Assembly: GCF_036195045.1 (NCBI RefSeq)
Contig: NZ_CP108100.1
Location: 434,001 to 498,000, forward strand
Origin: Streptomyces sp. NBC_00236
GTDB taxonomy: Bacteria > Actinomycetota > Actinomycetes > Streptomycetales > Streptomycetaceae
Reading direction: 5' to 3'
Length of the DNA stretch: 64,000 nt
In this document: positions 54,177 to 63,160 of the stretch, one piece after another
Position numbering within the stretch: the stretch's first letter is position 1
How the letters are laid out: each line of letters opens with the position of its first letter
Position numbers and translations under genes: made by a program
The notes under the pieces: generated by a model
The model's database searches: none
The model's input: only the letters and a program-made list of their open reading frames with translations
Told to the model about the DNA's origin: nothing

Positions 54177-54374
54177 ATGCGCATCACCAGGAACCGGCCC
54201 GGCACACGGTCCGGGCCGGCCGGGCAGTTCAACGGATCCTTCTGGATCGACGGGATCGCCGCTCCCGAACCAGAGCCCCCGAGTGCCCGTCTCGCCCTCG
54301 TCGAGGCGGCCGAGGGCGGCTCCACCATCCACTGGCACACCGACCCCGGCGTCCCCGAGCACCCGGCAGCCTGA
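54177..54374 (+). CDS. Short cupin-like protein, possibly truncated
   Basis: 65 residues. The pattern QFNGSFWIDGIAAPEPEPPS, then VEAAEGGSTIHWHTDP, equals the first strands of a single-domain cupin (FxG.. and the WHTHP metal site, here WHTDP with one His changed). A normal cupin would continue for another ~60 residues, so this is a truncated or minimal copy. ATG 54177. It lies 41 bp after tetR and 11 bp before the DUF4865 gene. Confidence 0.5.
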   Translation: MRITRNRPGTRSGPAGQFNGSFWIDGIAAPEPEPPSARLALVEAAEGGSTIHWHTDPGVPEHPAA

Positions 54375-54384
54375 GGAGCGCGCG

Positions 54385-54966
54385 ATGCATGCGATGCAGT
54401 ACGAGATCACTCTTCCCGCCGACTACGACATGGGCATCATCCGCGACCGGGTGGCGACGCGGGGCCACCTCCTGGACGCCTTCCCGGGGCTCGGCATCAA
54501 GGCGTACCTGATGCGGGAGCGCGGCAAGGACTCCCCCGTCAGCCAATACGCACCGCTCTACCTCTGGACCACACCCGAAGGTATGAACTCCTTCCTCTGG
54601 GGGTCCGGATTCCAGGGCATCGTGCAGGACTTCGGGCGCCCCGAGGTGCAGCACTGGACCGGCCTGTCGTACGAGGAGGGCCCGGCATCGGCCGCACTCC
54701 CCCGTTCGGCCACCCGGCTCCGCTCACCGATGCCACCGTCGGCCGCCCCGGCGGACGTGGTCGGCGCCGCACTGGAGGAGAGCCGGCGGCTCGCGAAGGC
54801 ACCGGGCGCGGTCGCCACGGCGCTGGCCGCCGACCCCCGGCACTGGGAGCTGCTCCACTTCACCCTCTGGGAGCACCCCTCCCCGCACGAAGCGGGCGAC
54901 CGCTACGAGGTGCTCCATCTCAGCCGGCCGGAGCGCGAACGGCTCGGGACGGGGCGCCAGTGGTAG
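54385..54966 (+). CDS. DUF4865 family protein
   Basis: 193 residues, no membrane helices. The start MHAMQYEITLPADYDMGIIR, KAYLMRERGKDSPVSQYAPL and GMNSFLWGSGFQGIVQDFGR are the DUF4865 hallmark. Function unknown; members often neighbour TetR regulators and small redox or hydrolase genes. ATG 54385 has GAGGAG upstream. It overlaps the phosphotriesterase-like gene by 7 bp, so the two are co-translated. Confidence 0.85.
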   Translation: MHAMQYEITLPADYDMGIIRDRVATRGHLLDAFPGLGIKAYLMRERGKDSPVSQYAPLYLWTTPEGMNSFLWGSGFQGIVQDFGRPEVQHWTGLSYEEGPASAALPRSATRLRSPMPPSAAPADVVGAALEESRRLAKAPGAVATALAADPRHWELLHFTLWEHPSPHEAGDRYEVLHLSRPERERLGTGRQW

Positions 54967-55865
54967 CCGCGGTCCGCACCGTCCTCGGTGACATCCCCGC
55001 CGACGAGCTCGGTGTGTGCGACGCGCACGACCACCTCTTCCTGCGCAGCCCCGTACTCCCGGGCCAGGAACTCGACGACCCCGCGGCGGCGGCCGGACGG
55101 CTGCGGGCCTTCAGCGGGTTCGGCGGACGGTCCGTGGTGCAGTGGACGCCGTACGGCATGGGGCGCCGGGCCGATGTGCTGGCGGAGCTGTCCCGTTCGA
55201 CGGGGACCCATGTGGTGGCGGCGACGGGGCTGCACCAGGCCGTGCACTACCCGGCCGCGCTGCTCGGCCGGATCCGGGACCGTCTCGCCTCTCTGTTCGT
55301 CGCGGAGCTGACCGAAGGAATCGGCGCGACATCGGTGCGGGCGGGCCTGATCAAGGTCGCCGGGGCCTTCCACACGGTCGACGCCCACGCCCGGCTCACC
55401 ATGACGGCGGCCGCCGAGGCGCATCACCGCACGGGCGCTCCGATCGCCGTCCATCTGGAGCTGGGAACAGCCGCGCCGGACGTACTCGACCTGCTGTGCG
55501 GTGCGTTGGGCGTCCCGCCGCACCGCGTGATCCTCGGGCACCTCGGCCGGTCGCCCGACGGCGCCGCGCAGCGGGAGGTCGCACGGGCCGGGGCGTTCCT
55601 CGCGTTCGACGGTCCTTCGCGGGCCCATCACGCGACGGACTGGCGGCTGCCCGAGGAGCTCGCGGTGCTCGCCGGGGCCGGATTCGGCGGGCAGTTGCTG
55701 CTGGGCGGCGACACCACCGTGCCGGAGACCCCGGGCATGCCGCATCTGCTGCAGCGGCTGCGCCCCCGGCTGACCGAGGTACTGGGAGCGGGGACCGTGG
55801 CGGACATGCTGGTCGCCAACCCGGCACGGGCGTTCGCGTTCGAGGCGCCGACGCAGGCCGCCTGA
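54960..55865 (+). CDS. Phosphotriesterase-family (PTE/lactonase-like) protein
   Basis: 301 residues of an amidohydrolase barrel. The metal site begins GVCDAHDHLFL (HxH), and GHLGRSPDG plus LLLGGDTTVP complete the active-site strands. A carbamylated Lys in the family's usual position may be the Lys in AGLIKVAGAF. Family members hydrolyse lactones or organophosphates; the substrate here is unknown. The 3' codons enter a 36-bp tandem repeat. GTG 54960 overlaps the DUF4865 stop. Confidence 0.85.
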   Translation: MVAAVRTVLGDIPADELGVCDAHDHLFLRSPVLPGQELDDPAAAAGRLRAFSGFGGRSVVQWTPYGMGRRADVLAELSRSTGTHVVAATGLHQAVHYPAALLGRIRDRLASLFVAELTEGIGATSVRAGLIKVAGAFHTVDAHARLTMTAAAEAHHRTGAPIAVHLELGTAAPDVLDLLCGALGVPPHRVILGHLGRSPDGAAQREVARAGAFLAFDGPSRAHHATDWRLPEELAVLAGAGFGGQLLLGGDTTVPETPGMPHLLQRLRPRLTEVLGAGTVADMLVANPARAFAFEAPTQAA

Positions 55866-55960
55866 GGACGCGGGCATCCGGCGGCAGCGCAGGCCGCCTG
55901 AGGACGCGGGCTCGCGGCGGCAGCGCAAGCGCCCTGAGGAAGCGGGCACGCGGCGGCGCC
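55853..55960 (+). repeat. Three tandem 36-bp repeats at the 3' end of the phosphotriesterase gene
   Basis: Units start at 55853, 55889 and 55925 (GCAGGCCGCCTGAGGACGCG and close variants). The first unit contains the gene's stop codon, so the array lies across the end of the gene and in the gap before the ROK gene. Confidence 0.7.
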
Positions 55961-55974
55961 CGGCCGTCCCTTCC

Positions 55975-57189
55975 TCAGGCGAGCGCGCCCAGCGGGTCGT
56001 CCAGCACCGGTTGCCAGGCCAGCTCCGCCGCTCCGACCAGGCTGTTGTGGTCGAGGGTGCAGGGCAGGATCGGCACACTGCCGCTGCGTCCCCACAGGCT
56101 GCGGTCGGCGACCACCGCACGCAGCCGCTCCGGGTCGGCGTCCAGCAGGGCGCGGTGCAGACCGCCGAGGATGATGCGGTCCGGGTTGAGGATGTTGACG
56201 AGCCCGGCGAGCCCGAGGCCGAGGCGGTCGATCAGCTCCTCCGCGGCGTTGCGTACCGCCGCGTCGCCGTACTCGTTGCGCAGCAGGTCCCCGGACTGCT
56301 TGAGCAGCGACTCCTCGGGGCCGGGTGCGCGTCCCGCCGCGGTGAGGAAGGCGAGCGGGTCGGTCTCCACGTCGAGGCAGCCGCGGCCACCGCAGTGACA
56401 GGGCCGGCCCTCGGGGTTGACGGTGAGATGGCCGACCTCCAGGGCGAGCCCCGAACTTCCGGTGTGCAGGCGGCCGTCCAGGACGAGCGCGCCGCCGACC
56501 CCACGGTGGCCGGTGGCGACGCACAGCAGGTGCTGGGCCCCGCGTCCGGCTCCGTGGCGGTGCTCGGCGAGCGCGGCGAGGTTGACGTCGTTCCCGGTGA
56601 ACGCCGGTCCGGTGATGCCCGCTTCGCGGACACATGTGGCGAAGATCTCGCGGACCGGGGCGCCGGCCGGCCAGGCGATGTGGAGCGGGTTGAGGGCGGT
56701 GCCCTCCGGCTCGGCGACGGCGGACGGCACCGCCAGGCCCGCCCCGACGCACCGCAGGCCACTGTCGCGCAGCAACCGTGCGCAGTCGTCCACGACTTCG
56801 CCGATGACCTGGGCGGGATCCGCGGTGATGGTGACGCAGCCGGGGGCGGTCGCGACGAGCCGGCCGCCGAGCCCGACCAGAGCGGCCCTGAATCCGTCCG
56901 AGTGCACCTGGGCGGCGAGGGCCACCGGCCCCGTCTCGCGCACGGCCAGCCGGTGCGAGGGCCGGCCCTGCGAGCCCGCGGCCGAGCCGGGGCTGGAGTC
57001 GACCCGGATCAGGCCGAGCGCCTCCAGCTCCGCGGCGACCGCGCCTGCGGTGGCACGGGTGACGCCCAGCTCGGAGGTGAGGACGGCTCGGGTGGGCGCG
57101 CGTCCGGTGTGGACCAGTTCCAGCGCGGGTCCGAGCGCGCTGCGGCCCCTCTCCAACTTCGTCCGGGTGGTGGTCACCTTGCCGTTCAT
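55975..57189 (-). CDS. ROK-family transcriptional repressor (NagC/XylR type)
   Basis: 404 residues. An N-terminal winged HTH (PTRAVLTSELGVTRATAGAV) is joined to a ROK domain with the zinc signature CHCGGRGC and the sugar-binding GGALVLDGRLHTGSSGLALE region. Such proteins repress sugar uptake genes and release DNA on sugar binding. ATG 57189. It is divergent from the MFS gene at 57356, whose start codon lies inside a probable ROK operator. Confidence 0.92.
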   Translation of the reverse strand: MNGKVTTTRTKLERGRSALGPALELVHTGRAPTRAVLTSELGVTRATAGAVAAELEALGLIRVDSSPGSAAGSQGRPSHRLAVRETGPVALAAQVHSDGFRAALVGLGGRLVATAPGCVTITADPAQVIGEVVDDCARLLRDSGLRCVGAGLAVPSAVAEPEGTALNPLHIAWPAGAPVREIFATCVREAGITGPAFTGNDVNLAALAEHRHGAGRGAQHLLCVATGHRGVGGALVLDGRLHTGSSGLALEVGHLTVNPEGRPCHCGGRGCLDVETDPLAFLTAAGRAPGPEESLLKQSGDLLRNEYGDAAVRNAAEELIDRLGLGLAGLVNILNPDRIILGGLHRALLDADPERLRAVVADRSLWGRSGSVPILPCTLDHNSLVGAAELAWQPVLDDPLGALA

Positions 57190-57350
57190 GGGGGCGAGTC
57201 TCCCATGATCCGGAGGTGGTGCGGACGCCGCGGCGCCCGTCTTCTCCCCTGCGCCTCCCCCCTCCACGGCGTGCAGCCGCCGCGTCCGGCACGCCGCCCC
57301 GACCCGGTGGGCAGCCATATTGCGCCCATCGTCCGCGGGCCCCTATGCTG

Positions 57351-57375
57351 AGTTTGTGCCGCAACTAAACAAACT
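57351..57375. promoter_or_regulatory. AGTTTGT-N11-ACAAACT operator overlapping the MFS start
   Basis: Perfect 7-bp arms; the AT-rich AACTAAACAAACT stretch is typical of ROK operators in streptomycetes and stands out in this GC-rich genome. The GTG start of the MFS gene (57356) lies inside the dyad, so bound repressor would block transcription. Confidence 0.6.
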
Positions 57376-58576
57376 GCGGACGGCCTTGCCGGGGGGACCG
57401 GGCGGAAACACCGCCTCACCTCCGTCGACACGCCTCCGAACCGCTCTGACCGTGTTCTTCGCCCTCGACGGGTTCCTCTTCGCCGGCTGGGTGGTCCGCA
57501 TCCCGGCCATCAAGCAGCAGACCGGCGCCTCGGCCTCCACCCTCGGCCTCGCGCTTCTCGGCGTTTCCGCCGGTGCCGTGATCACCATGATGCTCACCGG
57601 CCGGCTCTGCCGCCGTTTCGGCAGCCATCCGGTGACCGTGGTCTGCGGTGTTCTGCTGCCGCTCAGCATCGCCCTGCCCGCGCAGACCCATTCGGCACTC
57701 TCGCTCGGACTCGTACTGCTGCTGTTCGGCGCCGCGTACGGCGGCGCGAACGTGGCGATGAACAGCGCGGCGGTGGATCTGGTCACCGCACTGCGGCGCC
57801 CCGTGATGCCCAGCTTCCACGCCGCGTTCAGCCTCGGCGGCATGATCGGTGCCGGCCTCGGCGGCCTGGTCGCAGGCGGCCTCTCGCCCTCCGCGCACCT
57901 GCTCTGCCTGACCGGAATCGGCCTGCTCGTCACCGCGTACTGGGGACCGGTCCTGCTCCGGTACCCCTCGCTGAAGCCCGCCCCGACGGCGGCCGGCGGC
58001 GACGAGGCCCGCCATCGTCCGACCGGACGGGCTCGCCGCATCGTGCTCCTGTTCGGCGTGATCGCACTCTGCACCGCGTACGGCGAGGGTGCCCTGGCCG
58101 ACTGGGGCGCCCTCCACCTGGAGCAGGACCTGCACGCCCACCCCGGGGTGGCGGCAGCCGGCTACTCGCTCTTCGCGCTCGCCATGACCGCGGGCAGGCT
58201 CTCCGGCACGGCACTGCTCGAACGACTCGGCCAGACCCGCACGCTGGTCGCGGGCGGCTGCACGGCGGCGGCCGGGATGCTGGTCGGCTCGCTCGCCCCG
58301 ACCGCCTGGCTCGCCCTGCTCGGCTTCGCCATCACCGGACTCGGCCTGGCGAACATCTTCCCGGTGGCGATCGGCAGGGCCGGCGAGCTGGCCGGCCCCG
58401 GCGGAGTGGCCGCGGCTTCGACGCTCGGCTACGGCGGCATGCTGCTCGGGCCCCCCTCGATCGGCTTCCTGGCCGACTGGTTCTCGCTGCCCGTCGCCCT
58501 GACCACAGTGGCACTGCTGGCTCTGGCAGCGGCGGCGCTGGGGTACGGCGCACGCAACGCGGCCACGCACGAGTGA
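57356..58576 (+). CDS. MFS transporter, likely sugar-related
   Basis: 406 residues with twelve helices. The start TVFFALDGFLFAGWVVRIPA and the loop GRLCRRFGSHPVT fit fucose/glucose-type or YbjJ-like MFS proteins; FHAAFSLGGMIGAGLGGLVA is a Gly-rich helix. GTG 57356 starts inside the operator. Divergent ROK regulator suggests sugar control. Substrate not determinable. Confidence 0.85.
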   Translation: MPQLNKLRTALPGGPGGNTASPPSTRLRTALTVFFALDGFLFAGWVVRIPAIKQQTGASASTLGLALLGVSAGAVITMMLTGRLCRRFGSHPVTVVCGVLLPLSIALPAQTHSALSLGLVLLLFGAAYGGANVAMNSAAVDLVTALRRPVMPSFHAAFSLGGMIGAGLGGLVAGGLSPSAHLLCLTGIGLLVTAYWGPVLLRYPSLKPAPTAAGGDEARHRPTGRARRIVLLFGVIALCTAYGEGALADWGALHLEQDLHAHPGVAAAGYSLFALAMTAGRLSGTALLERLGQTRTLVAGGCTAAAGMLVGSLAPTAWLALLGFAITGLGLANIFPVAIGRAGELAGPGGVAAASTLGYGGMLLGPPSIGFLADWFSLPVALTTVALLALAAAALGYGARNAATHE

Positions 58577-58685
58577 GTAGGCGTACTCAGGCAGGAACGG
58601 TTCTCCCGTCGCAGGATGGAGAAGTAACGACCCCGCCCGCCGACTGTCGCGGGTGAGGCCGGAAGCCATCGACGGGGAGCACGCC

Positions 58686-59057
58686 ATGAACAAGCCGGTC
58701 CTGACCAAGCAGCACGTCCACACGCTCGCGCGCCTCACGTTCGGCAACGCCGCGTCGCTGGTCTACCTGGGCGTGGTGGCGGCGACCGCGGTGTTCGTCA
58801 CGGTGGACACGCTGTTCGTCGCCCACGAGGACGCGTCGTTCGCCGGGGTGTGGCTCATCTTCCTGGCGGCGCCGACCGTCTTCGTCTTCTTCGCCGGCGG
58901 TGCGATGCTGGGCTCGGAGGCGGCCGGGCCGGACTGGTTGTTCTACCTGGCCCTGGTGGTGTCCGTGCTGGTGCAGTCGCTGGCGCTGGGCTGGTTCGCA
59001 CGACTGCTGGGCGGCGGCCGCGGCCGGGCCCGCCAGAGCCGTCCCCGGAACGCCTGA
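58686..59057 (+). CDS. Small membrane protein, SCO4225-like family
   Basis: 123 residues with three helices (SLVYLGVVAATAVFVTVD, VWLIFLAAPTVFVFFAGG, WLFYLALVVSVLVQSLALGW). The conserved start KPVLTKQHVHTLARLTFGNA and an Arg-rich tail match a Streptomyces family of unknown role. ATG 58686 has GGGGAG upstream. It lies 21 bp before the next gene and may be co-transcribed with it. Confidence 0.78.
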   Translation: MNKPVLTKQHVHTLARLTFGNAASLVYLGVVAATAVFVTVDTLFVAHEDASFAGVWLIFLAAPTVFVFFAGGAMLGSEAAGPDWLFYLALVVSVLVQSLALGWFARLLGGGRGRARQSRPRNA

Positions 59058-59078
59058 GCCCCTGGCACAATCCCTGCC

Positions 59079-59831
59079 ATGAAGATCGCGGAGCACATAC
59101 GATCCCTGGACCACGAGGGCCGGTTGCTGGCGGACGCGGCCCAGGAGGCGGGGACCGGCGCACCGGTACCGACCTGTCCGGGCTGGCAGGTGAACGACCT
59201 GCTCGGACACACCGCGATGGTGCACACCTGGGCGGCCGCCTTCGTGACCGAGGGCCACACCTCGTACGTCCCCGACGCCGGGCATCCGGACCTGGACGGC
59301 CCGGAACTGCTCGACCGGTTCCGTGCGGGGCACCGACTCCTGGTGGAGGCGCTGGAGCGCGCGCCGCAGGACCTGGAGTGCTGGGCCTTCTTCGCCGCGC
59401 CGTCGCCCCTGGCCTTCTGGGCGAGGCGGCAGGCGCACGAGACGACGATCCACCGGGTGGACGCCGAGTTCGCACGCGGCGGGCCCCTCTCTCCGGTGGC
59501 GTCGGACCTCGCGGTGGACGGCGTCGACGAGTTGTTGCGCGGTTTCCACGCCCGCCCGAAGAGCAGGGTGCGCACCGACGTTCCGCGCACGCTGCGGGTG
59601 CGGGCGACGGACACCGGCTCCGCGTGGACCGTCCGGCTCTCCACCGAGCCACCGGCCACCGTGCGCGAGGAGGGCGGGTCGTCCGTACTTCCGCCGGCGG
59701 ACTGCGAGTTGAGTGCCAACGCCCATGAGCTCTACCTCGCGCTCTGGAACCGGCTGCCGCTCGCCGCTCTTACGGTGGCGGGCGACCCGGAGCTCGCCCG
59801 GCTGTGGCGCGACAACTCCTCGGTCGTCTGA
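59079..59831 (+). CDS. Maleylpyruvate isomerase-family, mycothiol-dependent enzyme
   Basis: 250 residues. The N-terminal DinB-like bundle has metal-ligand candidates in CPGWQVNDLLGHTAMVH and RQAHETTIHRVDAE; a C-terminal sterol-carrier-like domain follows (residues ~155-250, LRVRATDTGSAWTVRL). These enzymes use mycothiol, the actinobacterial thiol, in isomerase or transferase reactions; the real substrate is unknown. ATG 59079. Confidence 0.9.
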   Translation: MKIAEHIRSLDHEGRLLADAAQEAGTGAPVPTCPGWQVNDLLGHTAMVHTWAAAFVTEGHTSYVPDAGHPDLDGPELLDRFRAGHRLLVEALERAPQDLECWAFFAAPSPLAFWARRQAHETTIHRVDAEFARGGPLSPVASDLAVDGVDELLRGFHARPKSRVRTDVPRTLRVRATDTGSAWTVRLSTEPPATVREEGGSSVLPPADCELSANAHELYLALWNRLPLAALTVAGDPELARLWRDNSSVV

Positions 59832-59899
59832 TCCCGGGCGGGCGCGGACGCGGAGTGGCGGGCTTGTCCCCCCGCGTCCCCGCCTGTGAGACTTCGGGC

Positions 59900-60214
59900 A
59901 TGGAACATCGAAGCCAGGCGGAACGCGACGCGGTGACCGTCGAGATCGGCTTCGCCGTGCTGACCGGAGCCCTGATGGCGGGGGCCGCGTTCCTCGTGGT
60001 CTGCGCCCCCGCCCTCCTGATGGCCCCGGGTGGCGGCGTGAGCCCCTGGCTGCTCGTGACCGCGGCCGTCGTGGCCGGGCTGGTCTTCGCCGGCCGCGTC
60101 GTCGACGTGCTGTGGCGGTTCGGCCGCCGCGCCACGGAGCGCGAGGTCGACGGGCGGGTCCCGGTGCTGCCGGATCAGCCGAGCCAGCCCGGCCGCACCA
60201 GCCCCGACTCGTAA
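59900..60214 (+). CDS. DUF6332 family membrane protein
   Basis: 104 residues with two helices (VEIGFAVLTGALMAGAAFLV and WLLVTAAVVAGLVFAGRVVD) and a polar tail. The start MEHRSQAERDAVTVEIGFA matches this Streptomyces family. ATG 59900. Its 3' end overlaps the convergent response-regulator gene by 40 bp. Confidence 0.78.
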   Translation: MEHRSQAERDAVTVEIGFAVLTGALMAGAAFLVVCAPALLMAPGGGVSPWLLVTAAVVAGLVFAGRVVDVLWRFGRRATEREVDGRVPVLPDQPSQPGRTSPDS

Positions 60215-60840
60215 GCGAGTACAACGAGTTGGGCCCGGTCACGGGCGCCGAGCTTCACCATGGTCCGGCTGACATGAGTCTTGGCGGTGAGCGGGCTGAC
60301 GACGAGACGGCGGGCGATCTCGTCGTTGGACAGGCCGATGCCGACCAACGCCATCACCTCCCGCTCCCGGTCGGTCAGTTCGTTCAGGGCGGTCGCCGCG
60401 GTGGGCTCCTTGGAACGGGCCGCGAACTCGGCGATCAGCCGGCGCGTGACACCCGGCGACAGGAGCGCGTCCCCACCGACCACCGCCCGGACCGCCCGCA
60501 GCAGCTCTTCCGGTTCGGTGTCCTTGACCAGGAAACCGGAGGCTCCGGAGCGGATCGCCTCGAAGACGTACTCGTCGAGTTCGAAGGTGGTGAGCATGAC
60601 CACCTTCACAGCGTCGAACTCCGGGTCCCCGGTGATGGCACGGGTCGCCGCGAGACCGTCGAGGTGTGGCATCCGGATGTCCATCAGCACGGCGTCCGGC
60701 CGCAGTTCACGCACCAGGCGGACGGCCTCCTCGCCGTCGGCCGCCTCGCCCGCGACCTCGATGTCCGGCTGGGCGTCCAGCAGGGCCCGGAATCCCGCCC
60801 GGACCAGCAGCTGGTCATCGGCGAGCAGTACGCGAATCAC
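60175..60840 (-). CDS. LuxR/NarL-family response regulator
   Basis: 221 residues. Receiver domain with phospho-acceptor Asp54 in VLMDIRMP, Asp8/Asp9 at the start and Lys in GFLVKDTEP. The C-terminal GerE HTH is LTDREREVMALVGIGLSNDE followed by IARRLVVSPLTAKTHVSRTM. ATG 60840 overlaps the kinase stop by 4 bp (ATGA), so both are one operon. Confidence 0.95.
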   Translation of the reverse strand: MIRVLLADDQLLVRAGFRALLDAQPDIEVAGEAADGEEAVRLVRELRPDAVLMDIRMPHLDGLAATRAITGDPEFDAVKVVMLTTFELDEYVFEAIRSGASGFLVKDTEPEELLRAVRAVVGGDALLSPGVTRRLIAEFAARSKEPTAATALNELTDREREVMALVGIGLSNDEIARRLVVSPLTAKTHVSRTMVKLGARDRAQLVVLAYESGLVRPGWLG

Positions 60841-62177
60841 GGTGTCTCCTTCTGGTGCGCCGGCCCGCCGGCCGGCAGCGGAAGCTCGGCCCGTACCCGG
60901 AAGCCGCCGTCGGGCCGGGTTCCCGCCTCGATCGTGCCACCCAGGGCGGCCGCCCGCTCCCGCATTCCGGCCAGTCCGTTGCCGCTGCCGCCGGCGTCCG
61001 TACCGGTGGCGGGACCCTCGTCGTCGATGCGGAGAGTGATGCGGCCCGGTCCGTAGCCGACCCGGACCTCCGCGGTACGCGAACCGGAGTGCCGCACCAC
61101 ATTGGTCAGCGCCTCCTGAACGATCCGGAACGCGGCGAGGTCCGCGCCGGGCGGTACGGCCCCGCGCTCACCGTCCGTCCCGACCGTGACGGTCAGCCCG
61201 GCGCTCGCGGCCTGTTCCACCAGTTCGGGAAGCCGGTCGAGTCCGGGGGCAGGTGCCCTGGGCGCGTCGCCGGGCGTGCGGAGGCTGTCCAGCACCTGTC
61301 GCACCTCGCCGAGCGCCTCCTTGCTGGCGTCCTTGATGGTGGTGAGCGCGGTGCGGGCCTGCTCGGGGTCGGTGTCGAGCAGGGCGAGCCCGACACCTGC
61401 CTGGACGTTGATGACCGAGATGCTGTGCGCGAGGACGTCATGCAGCTCGCGGGCCATCCGCAGCCGCTCCTCGTCGGCCCGCCGCTTCTCCGCCCGTTCC
61501 CGATCGGCCCGCTGCGCCGCCCACTGCTCACGGCGTACGCGGACGAACTCGGCGGCAGCGACGATGGCCACCACCCATGCGGCCACGCCCAGTTCCTGCC
61601 CCCAGGGCTGCGCGGAGTCGTCGTCCGGAGGCAGCCAGCGGTAGAGCCAGTGCGCCACGACCAGGTGCCCCACCCACACCATGGCGACCGCCGACCACGC
61701 GGCCCGCCGGTGGCCCGCGACGACGGCGCTGAAGCAGCCCACCGCGACGGCCAGGAAGACCGGGCCGTACGGGTAGCCGGCGCCGAGATAGACCGTCGCC
61801 GCGGCCGACGCCCCGAAGACGGCCACGACGGGGTGGCGGTGGCGCAGCAGCAGGACCGCCACCGCGGCGAACAGGAGCAGCCGGGCGAAGAGGTCGAGCG
61901 GGGCCCTGTCGTCCAGCTGGCCGCGGGCCGCGAACGCCGATCCGGCCATGACGAAGACACCGAGCAGGATCGTGGACGCCCAGGGCAGCCGGCCGGCGGA
62001 CCGCCCCCGGGGGCCCGTCAGCCAGCGCGGCGGCTCTCCGTCGTTCCAGAAGTTCCACGTGCCCGGGGAGCGGGTCGCCCGTCCGCCCGGCCCGCCGCGC
62101 GCCCAGGGAGGCCGACGCGGCGGCCCGCCCTGATGCCCGGGAGGCCCACCGCCTGTCTGTGCGCGCTGCTCTTCCAT
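60837..62177 (-). CDS. Sensor histidine kinase (HisKA_3, NarX-like)
   Basis: 446 residues. A disordered Pro/Arg-rich N-terminus is followed by about five membrane helices, then the HisKA_3 dimerisation helix with phospho-His in MARELHDVLAHSISVINVQ and an HATPase (TNVVRHSGSRTAEVRVGYG, DEGPATGTDAGGSGNGLAGM). It phosphorylates the partner response regulator. ATG 62177 is used; GTG 62186 is an alternative. The stimulus is unknown. Confidence 0.93.
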   Translation of the reverse strand: MEEQRAQTGGGPPGHQGGPPRRPPWARGGPGGRATRSPGTWNFWNDGEPPRWLTGPRGRSAGRLPWASTILLGVFVMAGSAFAARGQLDDRAPLDLFARLLLFAAVAVLLLRHRHPVVAVFGASAAATVYLGAGYPYGPVFLAVAVGCFSAVVAGHRRAAWSAVAMVWVGHLVVAHWLYRWLPPDDDSAQPWGQELGVAAWVVAIVAAAEFVRVRREQWAAQRADRERAEKRRADEERLRMARELHDVLAHSISVINVQAGVGLALLDTDPEQARTALTTIKDASKEALGEVRQVLDSLRTPGDAPRAPAPGLDRLPELVEQAASAGLTVTVGTDGERGAVPPGADLAAFRIVQEALTNVVRHSGSRTAEVRVGYGPGRITLRIDDEGPATGTDAGGSGNGLAGMRERAAALGGTIEAGTRPDGGFRVRAELPLPAGGPAHQKETP

Positions 62178-62310
62178 GCCGGCCACGCTAGACGGCGCAC
62201 CTGCGCCCCGGCGTCCGCCGGGCGTGGTGATCGCCCGTACTCCCCCGGTAGTACGACGAACGGGTCTGCCGGGGCCACCGGGCCGCCGTCATGATCCGAA
62301 ACCAGGGGTC

Positions 62311-63033
62311 CTAGCCGCGCCGGTCGAGGAGCCCGACGGTGCGGGCCAGCTCTGTCACGGCCTGCCGGAAGAAGGCCTCGCGGGCTTCCACCACGCGGTT
62401 GAACTGACCGAAGATCTCGAAGGACAGCAGCCCGAAGAGCTGTGACCACGCGGCGACGAGCGGCGCGGTCACCCCCGGGGGAAGCCCGGGGGCGAGGTCG
62501 GCGGCGATCCGTTCGGCCTCGGGACGCAGTTCCTCGGCAAGCGGTGGCAGCCCGACCCCCTCCTCGCGGTGCGCGTCCTCGGCAATGGCGATGAGGACGA
62601 GGCCGACCCTGGACGCGGGGCCGATGGTGGCCTGCGGTGCGGTGTAGCCGGGCACGGGCGAGCCGTAGATCAGCGCGTACTCGTGAGGGTGCGCGAGAGC
62701 CCAGTCCCGTACGGCGCACGCGACCGCAACCCAGCGGGCCAGATGGGCGCCGGGCCGGGTCTGCGCCTCGGTCTCCGCCGCGGCGGTCCGGTGAGCGCGC
62801 TCGGCGGCCTCGCCCACGGAGTCGTACGCATCGACGATCAGGGCGGTGAGCAGTTCGTCACGGCTGGGGAAGTAGCGGTAGAGCGCCGAGGACACCATGC
62901 CGAGTTCGCGTGCCACGGCGCGCAGGGAGAGCTTCGCCGCCCCCTCGGCCGCGAGCTGTTTTCTCGCCTCGTCCTTGATGGCGGCGGTGACCTCGATGCG
63001 GGCCCGTTCCCTGGCTCCCCGGATAGCGCTCAT
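62311..63033 (-). CDS. TetR/AcrR-family transcriptional regulator
   Basis: 240 residues. N-terminal HTH with LSLRAVARELGMVSSALYRY followed by FPSRDEL. The C-terminal WHG-like domain (YALIYGSPVPGYTAP, residues ~110-125) is typical of one TetR branch. ATG 63033. It is divergent from the deazaflavin oxidoreductase gene at 63161; two matching palindromes lie between. Confidence 0.92.
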   Translation of the reverse strand: MSAIRGARERARIEVTAAIKDEARKQLAAEGAAKLSLRAVARELGMVSSALYRYFPSRDELLTALIVDAYDSVGEAAERAHRTAAAETEAQTRPGAHLARWVAVACAVRDWALAHPHEYALIYGSPVPGYTAPQATIGPASRVGLVLIAIAEDAHREEGVGLPPLAEELRPEAERIAADLAPGLPPGVTAPLVAAWSQLFGLLSFEIFGQFNRVVEAREAFFRQAVTELARTVGLLDRRG

Positions 63034-63074
63034 GACGACCAGTCTGCCACGAAACGGAGCACCGCCCAATAACG

Positions 63075-63140
63075 AGAGCAATGCTCTTGCTTTTGAGCAC
63101 AGGTTCCGTGCACACTGATCTCAAGCGAGAGCACCGCTCT
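63075..63140. promoter_or_regulatory. Two AGAGC-N3-GCTCT operators
   Basis: AGAGCAATGCTCT at 63075-63087 and AGAGCACCGCTCT at 63128-63140 share identical arms 53 bp apart (about five helical turns) between divergent tetR and oxidoreductase starts. Probable TetR binding sites controlling both genes. Confidence 0.6.
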
Positions 63141-63160
63141 CTCAAACCGTGGGGGTCCTC

